NCBI RefSeq assembly: GCF_009857845.1
Contig: NZ_WWEQ01000018.1
Span: 1 to 53,109, forward strand
Length of the DNA stretch: 53,109 bases
Direction: 5' to 3'
Origin: Brevibacterium rongguiense
GTDB taxonomy: Bacteria; Actinomycetota; Actinomycetes; Actinomycetales; Brevibacteriaceae
A model generated the notes under the pieces. That model searched no databases, was not told the origin of the DNA, and saw nothing but the letters and a program-made list of their open reading frames with translations. This document shows, in pieces, positions 1-7,500 of this stretch. A program made the position numbers and the translations under genes. The stretch's first letter is position 1, and each line of letters opens with the position of its first letter.

Positions 1-1248
1 GGTCGCGGTCGCGAGGGCGTCCAGCACGCGCTGCACGCAGGTGCCCCAGTCGAAGCGCTGGGCCGCCCGGTGCGCTGCGGCGCCCAGGCGCGCGCGCTCG
101 GCTGGCCGGCGCAGCAGGCTCTCGAGCTCGCGGGCCCACGCCTCGGGCTCCGCCTGCGCGACCAGCCGGCCGGTGGTGCCGTCGTCCACGACGGAGACCA
201 GCCCGCCCACCGCGGAGGCCAGCACGCAGGCGCCGGCGGCCTGCGCCTCGGCGGCGGCGAAGCCGAACGACTCGCTGCGCGAGGGCACGATGACGATGTC
301 CGCGGCCCGGTACCAGTCGGCCAGGACGGGGGCCGGGACGGGCGCGCGGACGGTGAGCTGGCCGGCCACGCCCGTGGCCTGGGCGAGGCGCTCGAACGCG
401 GCGGTGTCCGGGCCGCCGGAGCCGGCGCCGAGCATGTCGAGCTCGACCCGGGCGGCCAGCTGCGGGTCGCGCGCGCGCAGGCGGGCAAGCGCCTCGATCG
501 CGAGGTCCGTGCCCTTGACGTGCTGCATCCGGCCCACGCACAGCACCATGAGGTCCGCATCGGCGCGGCCGATCGCGGTGCGCGCGGCCTGCACCGGGCC
601 CGGGCGGAAGACTTCCCGGTCGACACCGGGCGGGGCGATGACGGTGCGGCGCCGCGCGGCGCCCAGCAGGCCCTCGAGATCGCGCGCCTCGGCCGCGGTG
701 TTGGCGACGAGGAGGTCGGCCTCCCGGGCGAGCCGGGCCTCCGCGGCGAGCCGGCGCGCGGGCTCGCGGTGGCCGGCCGTGTCGCGCTCCTTCACCGCGG
801 CCAGCGTGTGGAAGGACACGGCGAGTGGGGCGGGCGCGACTGTGCCGGGCCGGGCGGCCGTGCCAACCGCCACGGGCTGGGCACCGGGGGCGAGCGCTCG
901 GGCCTCGAGGGCGGCGAGGCCGGATATCCAGTAGTGGGCCCACACGGCATCGCAGTCGCCGTAGGCGGGGTGCGCGGCCAGCTGGGCGACCAGTCGCGGC
1001 AGGTCGGCGGCCAGGGCCTCCTTGTCGCCGGCCGTCGAGGCCAGCCGGTGCAGGCGGATGCCCGGGCCCAGTTCGGCCGGGGCGGCCGCCCCGGCCGTCG
1101 CGGGATCGGCGGTGAAGACCTCGACGCGGTGGCCCATGGCGGCAAGGCGCCTGGACGTGGCCGCGGCGTAGACGTTCAGCCCGCCGGCATCGCCCTGGCC
1201 GGGCTGCGCCGCCGGCGAGGTGTGGAGGGAGAGCACCGCGATTCGCAC
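1..1248 (-). CDS. mshA: MshA-type D-inositol-3-phosphate glycosyltransferase (C-terminus cut by window edge)
   Basis: Reading the minus strand from a GTG at 1248 gives 416 codons that run off the left edge. The N-terminus VRIAVLSLHTSP, then GDAGGLNVY at about residues 19-27 and HYWISG further on, match the GT-B glycosyltransferase MshA. MshA transfers GlcNAc from UDP-GlcNAc to inositol-3-phosphate in the first step of mycothiol synthesis in the cytosol. The nucleotide-sugar half is recognisable by RMQHVKGTDLAIEAL and the SESFGFAAAEAQAAG acceptor/donor loop. MshA proteins are usually 420-480 residues, so only a short C-terminal piece should be missing. The gene is divergent from the methyltransferase at 1502. 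A related GT4 enzyme with another acceptor is possible, but the GDAGG-NVY signature and mshD in the same window favour MshA. Confidence 0.85.
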   Translation of the reverse strand, partial: MRIAVLSLHTSPAAQPGQGDAGGLNVYAAATSRRLAAMGHRVEVFTADPATAGAAAPAELGPGIRLHRLASTAGDKEALAADLPRLVAQLAAHPAYGDCDAVWAHYWISGLAALEARALAPGAQPVAVGTAARPGTVAPAPLAVSFHTLAAVKERDTAGHREPARRLAAEARLAREADLLVANTAAEARDLEGLLGAARRRTVIAPPGVDREVFRPGPVQAARTAIGRADADLMVLCVGRMQHVKGTDLAIEALARLRARDPQLAARVELDMLGAGSGGPDTAAFERLAQATGVAGQLTVRAPVPAPVLADWYRAADIVIVPSRSESFGFAAAEAQAAGACVLASAVGGLVSVVDDGTTGRLVAQAEPEAWARELESLLRRPAERARLGAAAHRAAQRFDWGTCVQRVLDALATAT

Positions 1249-1501
1249 GCCCCCGAGTCTACTGGCCGGGCACCGGGGCCGGCGAGGCCCGGCCCCGGGA
1301 GCGACGAGGCACGGCCTCGGGCGCGGCGGGGCCGACCCGCGCGACGAGCGCGCGAGGCCAGCAGGACGGGTGAGGCCCGGGCACTGCGAGCGCCCGGGCA
1401 CCTCGACCACCCGGACACCTCGACCACCCGGACACCTCGATCGCACGGGCACAGTGGCCAGCCGGACACAGCGCCCAGCGGACCGGCCGTAGAGTGTCCC
1501 C
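1249..1501. promoter_or_regulatory. Divergent intergenic region with 17-bp tandem repeats
   Basis: This 253-bp region separates mshA from the methyltransferase. It carries two exact tandem copies of a 17-mer (CACCTCGACCACCCGGA, 1399-1415 and 1416-1432) and a third degenerate copy at 1433-1449. A TAGAGT at 1490-1495 lies six bases before the ATG at 1502, the spacing expected for a -10 box of a leaderless transcript. I see no clear -35 box and no small ORF that I would defend. Confidence 0.5.
1399..1449. repeat. 17-bp tandem direct repeat, about 3 copies
   Basis: Two perfect copies of CACCTCGACCACCCGGA are followed by a third sharing its first nine bases and about 12 of 17 in all. They lie upstream of the methyltransferase gene, in non-coding DNA. 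They could be operator half-sites or a simple slippage product. Confidence 0.75.
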
Positions 1502-2296
1502 ATGCCCGCCCTGAAGCCCATCGGCACGATCACGCGCGGGACCACGAACCCCAACCGGTTGAGGCGCGTGGACCGCTATGCCGCCTTCCTCCTCGAGCCC
1601 GTGCTGCGCCGCGACTCGGACCGCCTGGTCGTGGACCTGGGCTACGGCGCCACGGGCGCCACCCCGGCGGAGATGCACGCACGGCTGCGGGCGGTGGGCC
1701 CGCGGGTGCGCACCCTGGGCCTGGAGATCGACCCGGCGCGCGTCGCGGCGGCCCAGCCCTGGGCGGGTGAGGGGCTGTCGTTTGCCCGCGGCGGGTTCGA
1801 GCTGCCCGTCCCGGACCCCCCGGTCCTCGTGCGCGCCTACAACGTGCTGCGCCAGTACGACGAGGCGCAGGTGCCGGGCGCATGGGCCCGCCTGACAGCG
1901 GGACTGGCGCCCGACGGCGCGCTCATCGAGGGCACGTGCGACGAGATCGGCCGGACGTGTGTCTTCGCGGTCCTGTCGGCCGGCGCAGCCCGGCCCGCGA
2001 CGCTTACGATCAGCGTGAAGACGGACGTCATCGCCGCTCCCTCGCAGGTGGCCGACCGCCTGCCCAAGGCCCTCATCCACCGCAACGTGCCGGGTGAGCC
2101 CGTCCACGACTGGCTGGCCCAGCTCGACCGCGCATGGGCCTCGGCGGCCGGGATCGGCAGCCTCTCACCGCGCCAGCGGTGGCGGGCCATGTGCGCGGCG
2201 CTGCGCGCGGCCGGCGAGCCCGTCCTGCACGGCCCCGCCCGCTGGCGGCTGGGCGAGGTCACGGTGCCGTGGGAGCGCGTCGCCCCGCGCGGCTGA
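1502..2296 (+). CDS. Class I SAM-dependent methyltransferase, substrate unknown
   Basis: This is a 264-residue protein. After an N-terminal basic stretch (TTNPNRLRRVDRY) comes a Rossmann motif I of the form VVDLGYGATGATPAEM (about residues 43-58), then LGLEIDPARVAAAQ as the acidic motif II that would bind the ribose of S-adenosylmethionine. No membrane segments are visible, so it is probably cytosolic. The ATG at 1502 follows a TAGAGT box by six bases, which suggests a leaderless mRNA. Its neighbour is the divergent mshA; whether the two are functionally linked cannot be told from the sequence. The substrate (small molecule, RNA or protein) is not recognisable. Confidence 0.7.
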   Translation: MPALKPIGTITRGTTNPNRLRRVDRYAAFLLEPVLRRDSDRLVVDLGYGATGATPAEMHARLRAVGPRVRTLGLEIDPARVAAAQPWAGEGLSFARGGFELPVPDPPVLVRAYNVLRQYDEAQVPGAWARLTAGLAPDGALIEGTCDEIGRTCVFAVLSAGAARPATLTISVKTDVIAAPSQVADRLPKALIHRNVPGEPVHDWLAQLDRAWASAAGIGSLSPRQRWRAMCAALRAAGEPVLHGPARWRLGEVTVPWERVAPRG

Positions 2297-2336
2297 CGGC
2301 GGCAGCGGCCCGCCAGCCGGGCGGCCGCCGGGCGGC

Positions 2337-3161
2337 TCAGTCGTTGAAGAATTCGGTGAGGATGCGGCGGACCTCGGAGCGGCCGCGCCACAGGATCGAA
2401 CCCGGCGGCAGGATCTCCAGGCGCGCGGCGGGGAAGGCCGCGGCATAGGCGCGGGCGATCTCGACCGGGTGCGAGGGGTCGTCCTCGTGGGTGAGGACGA
2501 GCACCTCGCCCTCGAAGTCCGCCGCGGCACCGGGAGCGTCGACCGCGATCCGCTCCGCGAGGCCCACCCCGTCGGACATGTCCGTGTCGAAGAGGGCATC
2601 GACCTTCGCGCGCACCCAGGCGCGGGCAGGGGCCATGGTCTGCACCTCGGCGGGCTCGCGCGCGAGCAGCTCCGCGGCCAGCGCCTCGCGGTCACCAGAC
2701 GCCAGCGCTTGCCGGATGCGCTGGGAGTAGTCGGCGTTGCGCGCGGCGAGCTGCGGGCCGAACCCGTCCCAGGAGGCGGGCAGCACGAAGGCGACGCGCT
2801 CGAGGCGGGCTGCCTCCGGGGCCCGTTCGGTGATGAGACGGGCAAGGCCGCCGGCGCTCATCGACACCCCCAGTGCCCGCGTGGCCCCGGTGTCGGCCAG
2901 CGCGCGGGACAGCTGCGCGACGATCGTCGCGTAGGTCCAGTCGGGCCCGGGCGAGGGCCGGCCGCCGTGGCCGCCCAGGTTGACGAGCACCCGGGTGCCC
3001 TCGATGCCCGAGGTGAAGGGGCGGGTATCGCGAATCGAGCCGGAGAACCCGTGGGCGAAGAGCGTGACGGGCTCGCCCGCGCCGAACGCGGCGGTGTAGC
3101 CGGTCTCGGGACCGGGCAGATTGCGGTCCGCGTGCGGGGCGGTGGGCTGGGACGAGCTCAT
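2337..3161 (-). CDS. Alpha/beta-fold hydrolase
   Basis: This is a 274-residue protein starting at the ATG at 3161 (MSSSQPTAPHADRN); the frame stays open upstream, but that extension is arginine-rich and unlike a protein. VTLFAHGFSGSIRDTRPF is the oxyanion HGF region and ALGVSMSAGGLARL is the nucleophile elbow. The elbow reads S-M-S-A-G, so the usual first Gly of GxSxG is Ser. VLVLTHEDDPSHPVEIA near the C-terminus supplies the expected acidic residue and a His of a hydrolase triad. A serine-hydrolase fold is well supported; the substrate is unknown. The downstream methyltransferase is convergent. Confidence 0.7.
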   Translation of the reverse strand: MSSSQPTAPHADRNLPGPETGYTAAFGAGEPVTLFAHGFSGSIRDTRPFTSGIEGTRVLVNLGGHGGRPSPGPDWTYATIVAQLSRALADTGATRALGVSMSAGGLARLITERAPEAARLERVAFVLPASWDGFGPQLAARNADYSQRIRQALASGDREALAAELLAREPAEVQTMAPARAWVRAKVDALFDTDMSDGVGLAERIAVDAPGAAADFEGEVLVLTHEDDPSHPVEIARAYAAAFPAARLEILPPGSILWRGRSEVRRILTEFFND

Positions 3162-3184
3162 GCGCACCACCCTAGTCGCGGGGC

Positions 3185-3508
3185 TCAGCGGCCCCGGAAC
3201 TTCGGGTCGATGGAGCGCACCGCCTTGCGCACGTCGAGGAAGTACACGGCGGCCGCCACGAAGCCCAGGATCGAGACGAACATCGGCATGATCGACAGCG
3301 GCGGCATCGCGAGGAACCCCACGACTGCGGCGCCCCCGAGGATGCCGCACCAGCCGCCCTTCGTCAGCTTGCCGGCGGCGCGATAGGCCTCACCGGAGTA
3401 GCGCAGGGCGTCGATGAGCGCCACGAGCTCGAGCAGGAAGACACCCACCGTGATCGCGATGAAGAGGTAGCTCTGTGCCGTGCCGATGATCCCGAGTCCC
3501 GTGCCCAT
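3185..3508 (-). CDS. DUF2516 family membrane protein
   Basis: This 107-residue protein has three or four hydrophobic segments: SYLFIAITVGVFLLELVALIDAL, WCGILGGAAVVGFLAM, and SIMPMFVSILGFVAAAVYFL. The Asp-Ala-Leu-Arg-Tyr after the first helix, the Lys-Gly-Gly-Trp loop and the D-V-R-K tail fit the actinobacterial DUF2516 family, whose role is unknown. Its stop lies 23 bp upstream of the hydrolase ATG, so the two genes are probably co-transcribed on the minus strand. Confidence 0.75.
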   Translation of the reverse strand: MGTGLGIIGTAQSYLFIAITVGVFLLELVALIDALRYSGEAYRAAGKLTKGGWCGILGGAAVVGFLAMPPLSIMPMFVSILGFVAAAVYFLDVRKAVRSIDPKFRGR

Positions 3509-3652
3509 ACCGGCGAGGCTATCAACGCAGCCTGCGTCCGGCCTGATCGCGGGGCCGCCGGCGGTGCGAGCGGGTGTCCGCGCGGGCAGACCGCCGCGCA
3601 GGGAAGGCGGCGGTGTGCGCAGGCAGCGGCGCCGGGGCCGCGGCGGCGGGGC

Positions 3653-3991
3653 TCACGGCAGGCCGAGCAGGCGCAGGAGCGCGCACGCGCCCATGGCGAT
3701 GACGACGCACACGAGCATCGGCACCCGGCACACCGCTGCGACGATGCCCACGCCCACGCCGATCGGCCGGGCAGGGCCCACGAGCTCGTGGCCCTCGAAG
3801 AACATGTTCGACATCGCGACGGCGACGATGAGCACCACCGTCGCCCGGTCGATCCACACGCGCGCTGGTGCCGGGGCCGCCGCGTCGTCGGGCGAGCTCG
3901 CCTGGGCTCCGACCCGCACGCCGAGGCGCCGGATGAGGTACGTTCCGCCCGCCAGTCCGGCCAGCGAGAGCAGGAAGACCACCGGGCTCAT
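3653..3991 (-). CDS. azlD: AzlD-type branched-chain amino acid exporter, small subunit
   Basis: This 112-residue, four-helix membrane protein starts MSPVVFLLSLAGLAGGTYLIRRLGVRVG. GTYLIR--G and the closing hydrophobic block VGVGIVAAVCRVPMLVCVVIAMGACALLRLLG are characteristic of AzlD. AzlD pairs with AzlC to export branched-chain amino acids or their analogues. The start codon overlaps the end of azlC (ATG at 3991, azlC stop at 3988), which indicates translational coupling and supports the pairing. Confidence 0.85.
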   Translation of the reverse strand: MSPVVFLLSLAGLAGGTYLIRRLGVRVGAQASSPDDAAAPAPARVWIDRATVVLIVAVAMSNMFFEGHELVGPARPIGVGVGIVAAVCRVPMLVCVVIAMGACALLRLLGLP

Positions 3992-4962
3992 CGCAGGCCC
4001 CCGTTCCCACCGCCCGCACGGCAGCCCGCCGACGCACCGTCCGAGGTGCGGGGGGAGCCGTCCGAGGCGCAGCGCGAGCCATCCGCGATGCGGGCGGAGC
4101 CGTCCGCTCCCGCGGGCTTGTCTGCGCCGCCCGGCGCAGGAGCGTCCGCCACCGCTGCCGCGGTCTTCGCGGCTGAGCCGCATGCACCGCCGGCGGCATC
4201 CGCACCGGCCCCCGCGTGGTGGCCTGCCGGTGTCGCCGACTGCTCGGACGCGCGCCGGGCCCGCCGGCTGCGCGCGGCGGTGAAGCCGGCCGCCGGGAGC
4301 AGGGCTGCGAGCGCGACCACCGCGCCCAGCCCCAGGGGCAGCACCGGGGTGGCGGCGAATGCGAGCAGCGCGCCGCCGGCGGCGGTGATGCCGAGGAACG
4401 GGCTGCGCATGTCCTGGACGACGAGGCAGAAGAGGATGACGGGGAACGCGGCGTCGAGGCCCAGGCGGTCCGCGTCGATGACCGCGCCCAGCAGCTGGCC
4501 GAGCGCCGCGCCGCCCACCCAGGCGGGGAACAGCAGGAGGGCCATGAGGACGAAGGCGTCCCACCGGCCCCGGCGCGTGGTGCCGGTGCGGGCCAGGGCG
4601 ACGGTCTCGTCGTTGACGAGGTGGGCGCCCAGCCACCGCCGCCAGCCGCGGGGGGCGTACTCCCCCATGCTCATGCCGAACGCGAAGTTGCGGGTGTTAA
4701 CGAGCAGGCCGCCGAGGACCGCGAGCACGGGAACGCCGCCGGCGGCGATGACGCCGACGAACGTGAGCTCGGCGGCGCCGCCCGTGGCAACCGCGGCGAG
4801 CAGCACCGTCTGCCAGAGGGGGAAGCCCGCGGACTGCGAGATGGCGCCGTAGGACAGGCCCACCGCCAGGATCGTGAGGAAGATGACGAGGCTCGCACGG
4901 AACTGGGCGGGGGTGATCGTCTCCGGCAGCCAACACGGCACCGTTCTCCATAGCGAGCGCAT
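3988..4962 (-). CDS. azlC: AzlC-type amino acid exporter, large subunit, with long disordered tail
   Basis: This is 324 residues from the ATG at 4962. Residues about 20-235 form the AzlC fold: AVGLSYGAISQSAGFPLWQTVLLAA, then GAAELTFVGVIAAGG, LLVNTRNFAFGMSM and AHLVNDETVALA. These are hallmarks of the YgaZ/AzlC permease that exports branched-chain amino acids with AzlD. The last 85-90 residues are an Ala/Gly/Ser/Asp-rich tail with repeated ADGS and SDGS steps that AzlC proteins normally lack (usual length about 230-240). No ribosome-binding site precedes the ATG. TTGACG at 4998-4993 and CACTAT at 4975-4970 are 17 bp apart and end seven bases before the ATG, so a leaderless transcript is likely. 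It is divergent from the XRE-cupin gene, the usual partner regulator. Confidence 0.85.
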   Translation of the reverse strand: MRSLWRTVPCWLPETITPAQFRASLVIFLTILAVGLSYGAISQSAGFPLWQTVLLAAVATGGAAELTFVGVIAAGGVPVLAVLGGLLVNTRNFAFGMSMGEYAPRGWRRWLGAHLVNDETVALARTGTTRRGRWDAFVLMALLLFPAWVGGAALGQLLGAVIDADRLGLDAAFPVILFCLVVQDMRSPFLGITAAGGALLAFAATPVLPLGLGAVVALAALLPAAGFTAARSRRARRASEQSATPAGHHAGAGADAAGGACGSAAKTAAAVADAPAPGGADKPAGADGSARIADGSRCASDGSPRTSDGASAGCRAGGGNGGLR

Positions 4963-5028
4963 GTTTGCTATAGTGCACGGGCCGCACGTGTTCGTCAAGA
5001 TGGACGAGCGTCCAATATAGTGGTCCGC
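4963..5028. promoter_or_regulatory. Divergent leaderless promoter pair of azlC and the XRE-cupin gene
   Basis: Within 66 bp there is a minus-strand promoter (TTGACG 4998-4993, 17-bp spacer, CACTAT 4975-4970) and a plus-strand -10 box TATAGT at 5016-5021, seven bases before the ATG at 5029. The interrupted palindrome GGACG-AG-CGTCC at 5002-5013 sits beside the plus-strand -10 box and could be the operator of the XRE-cupin repressor. Boxes and spacing are seen directly; their function is inferred. Confidence 0.5.
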
Positions 5029-5640
5029 ATGGATGCGCCAGAGCAGCCCGGCACCCCGGTGCGCGGCACCGAGCGGCCGGCCGACGCCTCGGCGTCGGAG
5101 GAGCAGAAGCAGCGCATGGCCGCAGCCCTGCAGCGCGAGCGCGCGCGGCTGGGGCTGAGCCTCAGCGAGGCCGCCAAGCGGGCAGGGGTGAGCAAGTCGA
5201 CCCTGTCGCAGCTGGAGTCCGGGACCGGCAACCCGAGCGTGGAGACCATGTGGGCGCTCGCGGCGGCCTACGACGTCCAGCTCTCCCAGCTGCTCGACCC
5301 GCCCCGCACCCGCATGTCGGTGGTGAGGTTCGCAGACCTCCCCCAGCTGCCGTCGTCCACCTCCCACTACGCCGCCGCCCTGCTGTCGGCGAGCCCGCCG
5401 GGCGCGCGCCGCGACGTCTACCTCATCACCGCCGAACCCGGGCCGCCGCGCGCCTCGGCACCCCACCCAGCGGGAACGGTCGAGCACGTGATCCTCGCGG
5501 CGGGGCGGGCGCGGCTCGTGTGCGACGGCGATGCGGAGACCATGGACGCCGGCGACTACCTGAGCTACCCGGGCGACACCCCGCACAGCTTCGAGGCGCT
5601 GACCGCGGGCACCATGGCCGTCTACGTCATCGACAGCTGA
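5029..5640 (+). CDS. XRE-family regulator with C-terminal cupin domain
   Basis: This 203-residue protein has a lambda-repressor-like helix-turn-helix at about residues 25-85 (LQRERARLGLSLSEAAKRAG, then VSKSTLSQLESGTGNPSVET). A small beta-barrel cupin follows at about 120-200 (GTVEHVILAAGRARLVCDGD, AGDYLSYPGDTPHSFEAL). This two-domain design senses a small metabolite in the cupin and controls a neighbouring transporter; XRE-cupin genes are commonly divergent from azlCD. ATG 5029 is chosen because a TATAGT box lies seven bases upstream; an in-frame upstream GTG at 5020 falls within that box. The likely target is the azlCD promoter in the shared 66-bp gap. Confidence 0.85.
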   Translation: MDAPEQPGTPVRGTERPADASASEEQKQRMAAALQRERARLGLSLSEAAKRAGVSKSTLSQLESGTGNPSVETMWALAAAYDVQLSQLLDPPRTRMSVVRFADLPQLPSSTSHYAAALLSASPPGARRDVYLITAEPGPPRASAPHPAGTVEHVILAAGRARLVCDGDAETMDAGDYLSYPGDTPHSFEALTAGTMAVYVIDS

Positions 5641-5674
5641 GCGCCGCGGTCCAGCCGCACGGCCGCCCCACCGA

Positions 5675-5700
5675 GGCGCCCGTGCACGGGGCGGGGCGCC
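5675..5700. terminator. GC-rich hairpin between convergent genes
   Basis: GGCGCCC at 5675-5681 pairs with GGGCGCC at 5694-5700 across a 12-base loop, between the convergent XRE-cupin and FUSC genes. No U-tract follows, as is common in actinobacteria. Confidence 0.45.
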
Positions 5701-5733
5701 GTCAGGCCCGAGCACCGGGTCTGACTCCCGGCA

Positions 5734-7308
5734 TCAGGAGCGGGAAGGACCGGACTCCGAGGGCGGCCCTGTATGAGCAGATGGCCCAGCGCCATCGGAT
5801 CGCCCGGCATCATCGGATCGCCCAGCCCCATCGGATGCCGCGCCCTCGGACGGCCCGGCACCATCGGATGCCCTCGCGCCCACGGCTGGCGAGCCACCCT
5901 CGCGCGCTCCCGCGTCGCCCAGCCCTGGCGCCTCGGCGGCGCCACCGGTCCCCGTCGCCTCGGCTCCGGTGCCCGGCCCCGTGGCTTCGGCCTCCCCGAC
6001 CCGGACCAGCGGCATGGTCTCCGTGCGGGTGCGCACCACCGTGTGGCCCGATGCGGCGGCCTTCGGATTGTGCCCGCCGGGGACGAGCTCGGGCAGATAG
6101 GCCGATGCCGCGTCCTCGGTGAGGCCGCATGCCCCCAGCAGGTCGTTGGCGAGGGGGCGCAGGAGCAGCACGAGCGTCTCGTCCTGCAGGTCCACGAGGT
6201 CCGGGTTCTGCGGGCTGAGCGTGGCGGCGACTGCGCGCAGCTCCTCCTCGGCCGGGGTGCGCGACTCGCCGCGGCGCAACGCCCAGCGCAGGCGGTCGGC
6301 GCCGTCGCCCAGCCCCGCGAGCATCGCGCCCACCGCGGGCCGGTTGCGCCCGATCCGCGTGATGTCCACGATCCGCCGGCAGATGACGCGCACCAGGCGC
6401 ATCGCGCGGTCGGCGTACTCGCAGGCCCGGGCCAGGCGGGTGACCTCGGCGGCGTAGCGGCGCGAGCGGGCGTTGATGCGCGCGGCCTCCTCGGAGATGC
6501 GCAGGGAGGAGCGCCACGAGTCGATCATGTCCTGGGTGTCCCGGGCCCGCTCGAGGGTGCGCTTGGCGAGTTCCTGATCGCTCGTGCGCAGCGCCCTGCC
6601 GCTGGCATGGAGCAGCTCGGCGATCTCCTGGAGGAGGTTCGCCGCCCGGTCGCGTGGCACCTTGCGCGCATCATTGGGCACGAGCAGCGCCATGAGGATG
6701 GCCACGAGGGCGCCCACGAGCGCGTCCACGGTCCTGTCGAACGGGTGCGCGCCCACCTGGACGGGCACGGTGATGACGTAGATGGACTGGATCGCGATCT
6801 GGGTGATGAAGATGCCGCCGGAGTTGACCATGGTGCCGATGACGAGGCCGATGAACATGACGACGGCGATCTGCCAGATGCCGGGGCCGAAGATCTGGAA
6901 GAAGAACTCCCCCACGAGCACGCCCAGAGTGGCGCCCAGGCCGATCTCGAGGGCGCGCCGGAGCCTGCGGTCGGCCACGACGCCCGTTCCCACGGCGGCG
7001 GCCACGGCGGCGAGGAAGGGATAGCTGTGGCCCAGGACGAGCTTGCAGAACGTGTAGGCGAGCGTCGCGCCGATCGTCACCTGGAGCAGCTGGGACATGT
7101 TCGCCCGGATCCGCCGCCCGCCCACGCGGGCCCGGTTGAGGACCATGCGCCCGGCGCGCGTCAGGGGGTGGGGCCGCTTGCGGGCCGGGGCCTCCGAGGC
7201 GCTCGCCGGGGCGGGCCCGGCCGTCGGCCGGGGCGCGCGCCCCGCTGACCGCCCGGGGCCCGAGGCGGCACCGGCGGCCGTGCTGCCCGCCGCGTCCGTG
7301 TCCGCCAT
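5734..7308 (-). CDS. FUSC/aromatic-acid-exporter family membrane protein
   Basis: This is 524 residues from the ATG at 7308. After a Pro/Ala-rich basic N-terminus come paired hydrophobic helices at about residues 72-210: VTIGATLAYTFCKLVLGHSYPFLAA, then GLGATLGVLVGEFFFQIFG, IAVVMFIGLVIGTMVNSGG, and TVDALVGALVAILMALLVPNDARK. The VPND--K motif after the last helix is typical of the FUSC/ArAE family of efflux proteins. A long cytosolic helical region follows (about 215-400). The last 90 or so residues are low-complexity, with repeated Ser-Asp-Gly-Ala-Gly units encoded by short DNA repeats. The substrate is unknown. It is divergent from pepN. Confidence 0.75.
   Translation of the reverse strand: MADTDAAGSTAAGAASGPGRSAGRAPRPTAGPAPASASEAPARKRPHPLTRAGRMVLNRARVGGRRIRANMSQLLQVTIGATLAYTFCKLVLGHSYPFLAAVAAAVGTGVVADRRLRRALEIGLGATLGVLVGEFFFQIFGPGIWQIAVVMFIGLVIGTMVNSGGIFITQIAIQSIYVITVPVQVGAHPFDRTVDALVGALVAILMALLVPNDARKVPRDRAANLLQEIAELLHASGRALRTSDQELAKRTLERARDTQDMIDSWRSSLRISEEAARINARSRRYAAEVTRLARACEYADRAMRLVRVICRRIVDITRIGRNRPAVGAMLAGLGDGADRLRWALRRGESRTPAEEELRAVAATLSPQNPDLVDLQDETLVLLLRPLANDLLGACGLTEDAASAYLPELVPGGHNPKAAASGHTVVRTRTETMPLVRVGEAEATGPGTGAEATGTGGAAEAPGLGDAGAREGGSPAVGARASDGAGPSEGAASDGAGRSDDAGRSDGAGPSAHTGPPSESGPSRS
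5775..5870. repeat. Short imperfect repeats encoding (S/D)GAG units
   Basis: A unit close to CATCGGATCGCCCGGC recurs about four to five times with point changes in the 3' coding end of the FUSC gene. On the minus strand it encodes runs such as AGRSDDAGRSDGAG. It looks like a slippage-prone tail rather than a folded domain. Confidence 0.6.
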
Positions 7309-7500
7309 GTCCGCCCTCCGCCGTGCTGGTCCTGTCCGGCGTGAGTCTAGCCGCCGCCGCTGACAGGGCCCTGCGCGCGGCACCCGGTGCGGCACGGCAC
7401 GGCCCGGGCCGGTGAGCTGATCGTTTACTGAGGTTCGCCTATCTCCCCATGCCCGTGTCAGCGGTCTGTGTCATGCTGGTCGGGCTGCCCAGGAGGATGA

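Noticed and set aside
1390-1500. CRISPR-like array in the 17-bp tandem repeats
   Set aside because: The units are directly adjacent without spacers, are too short, and no cas gene is present.
70-1770. Long plus-strand open frame of 566 codons over the mshA region
   Set aside because: Its translation is Gly/Arg/Ala-rich without any domain, and it lies antisense to mshA, whose protein is clearly recognisable. Such open frames are expected in GC-rich DNA.
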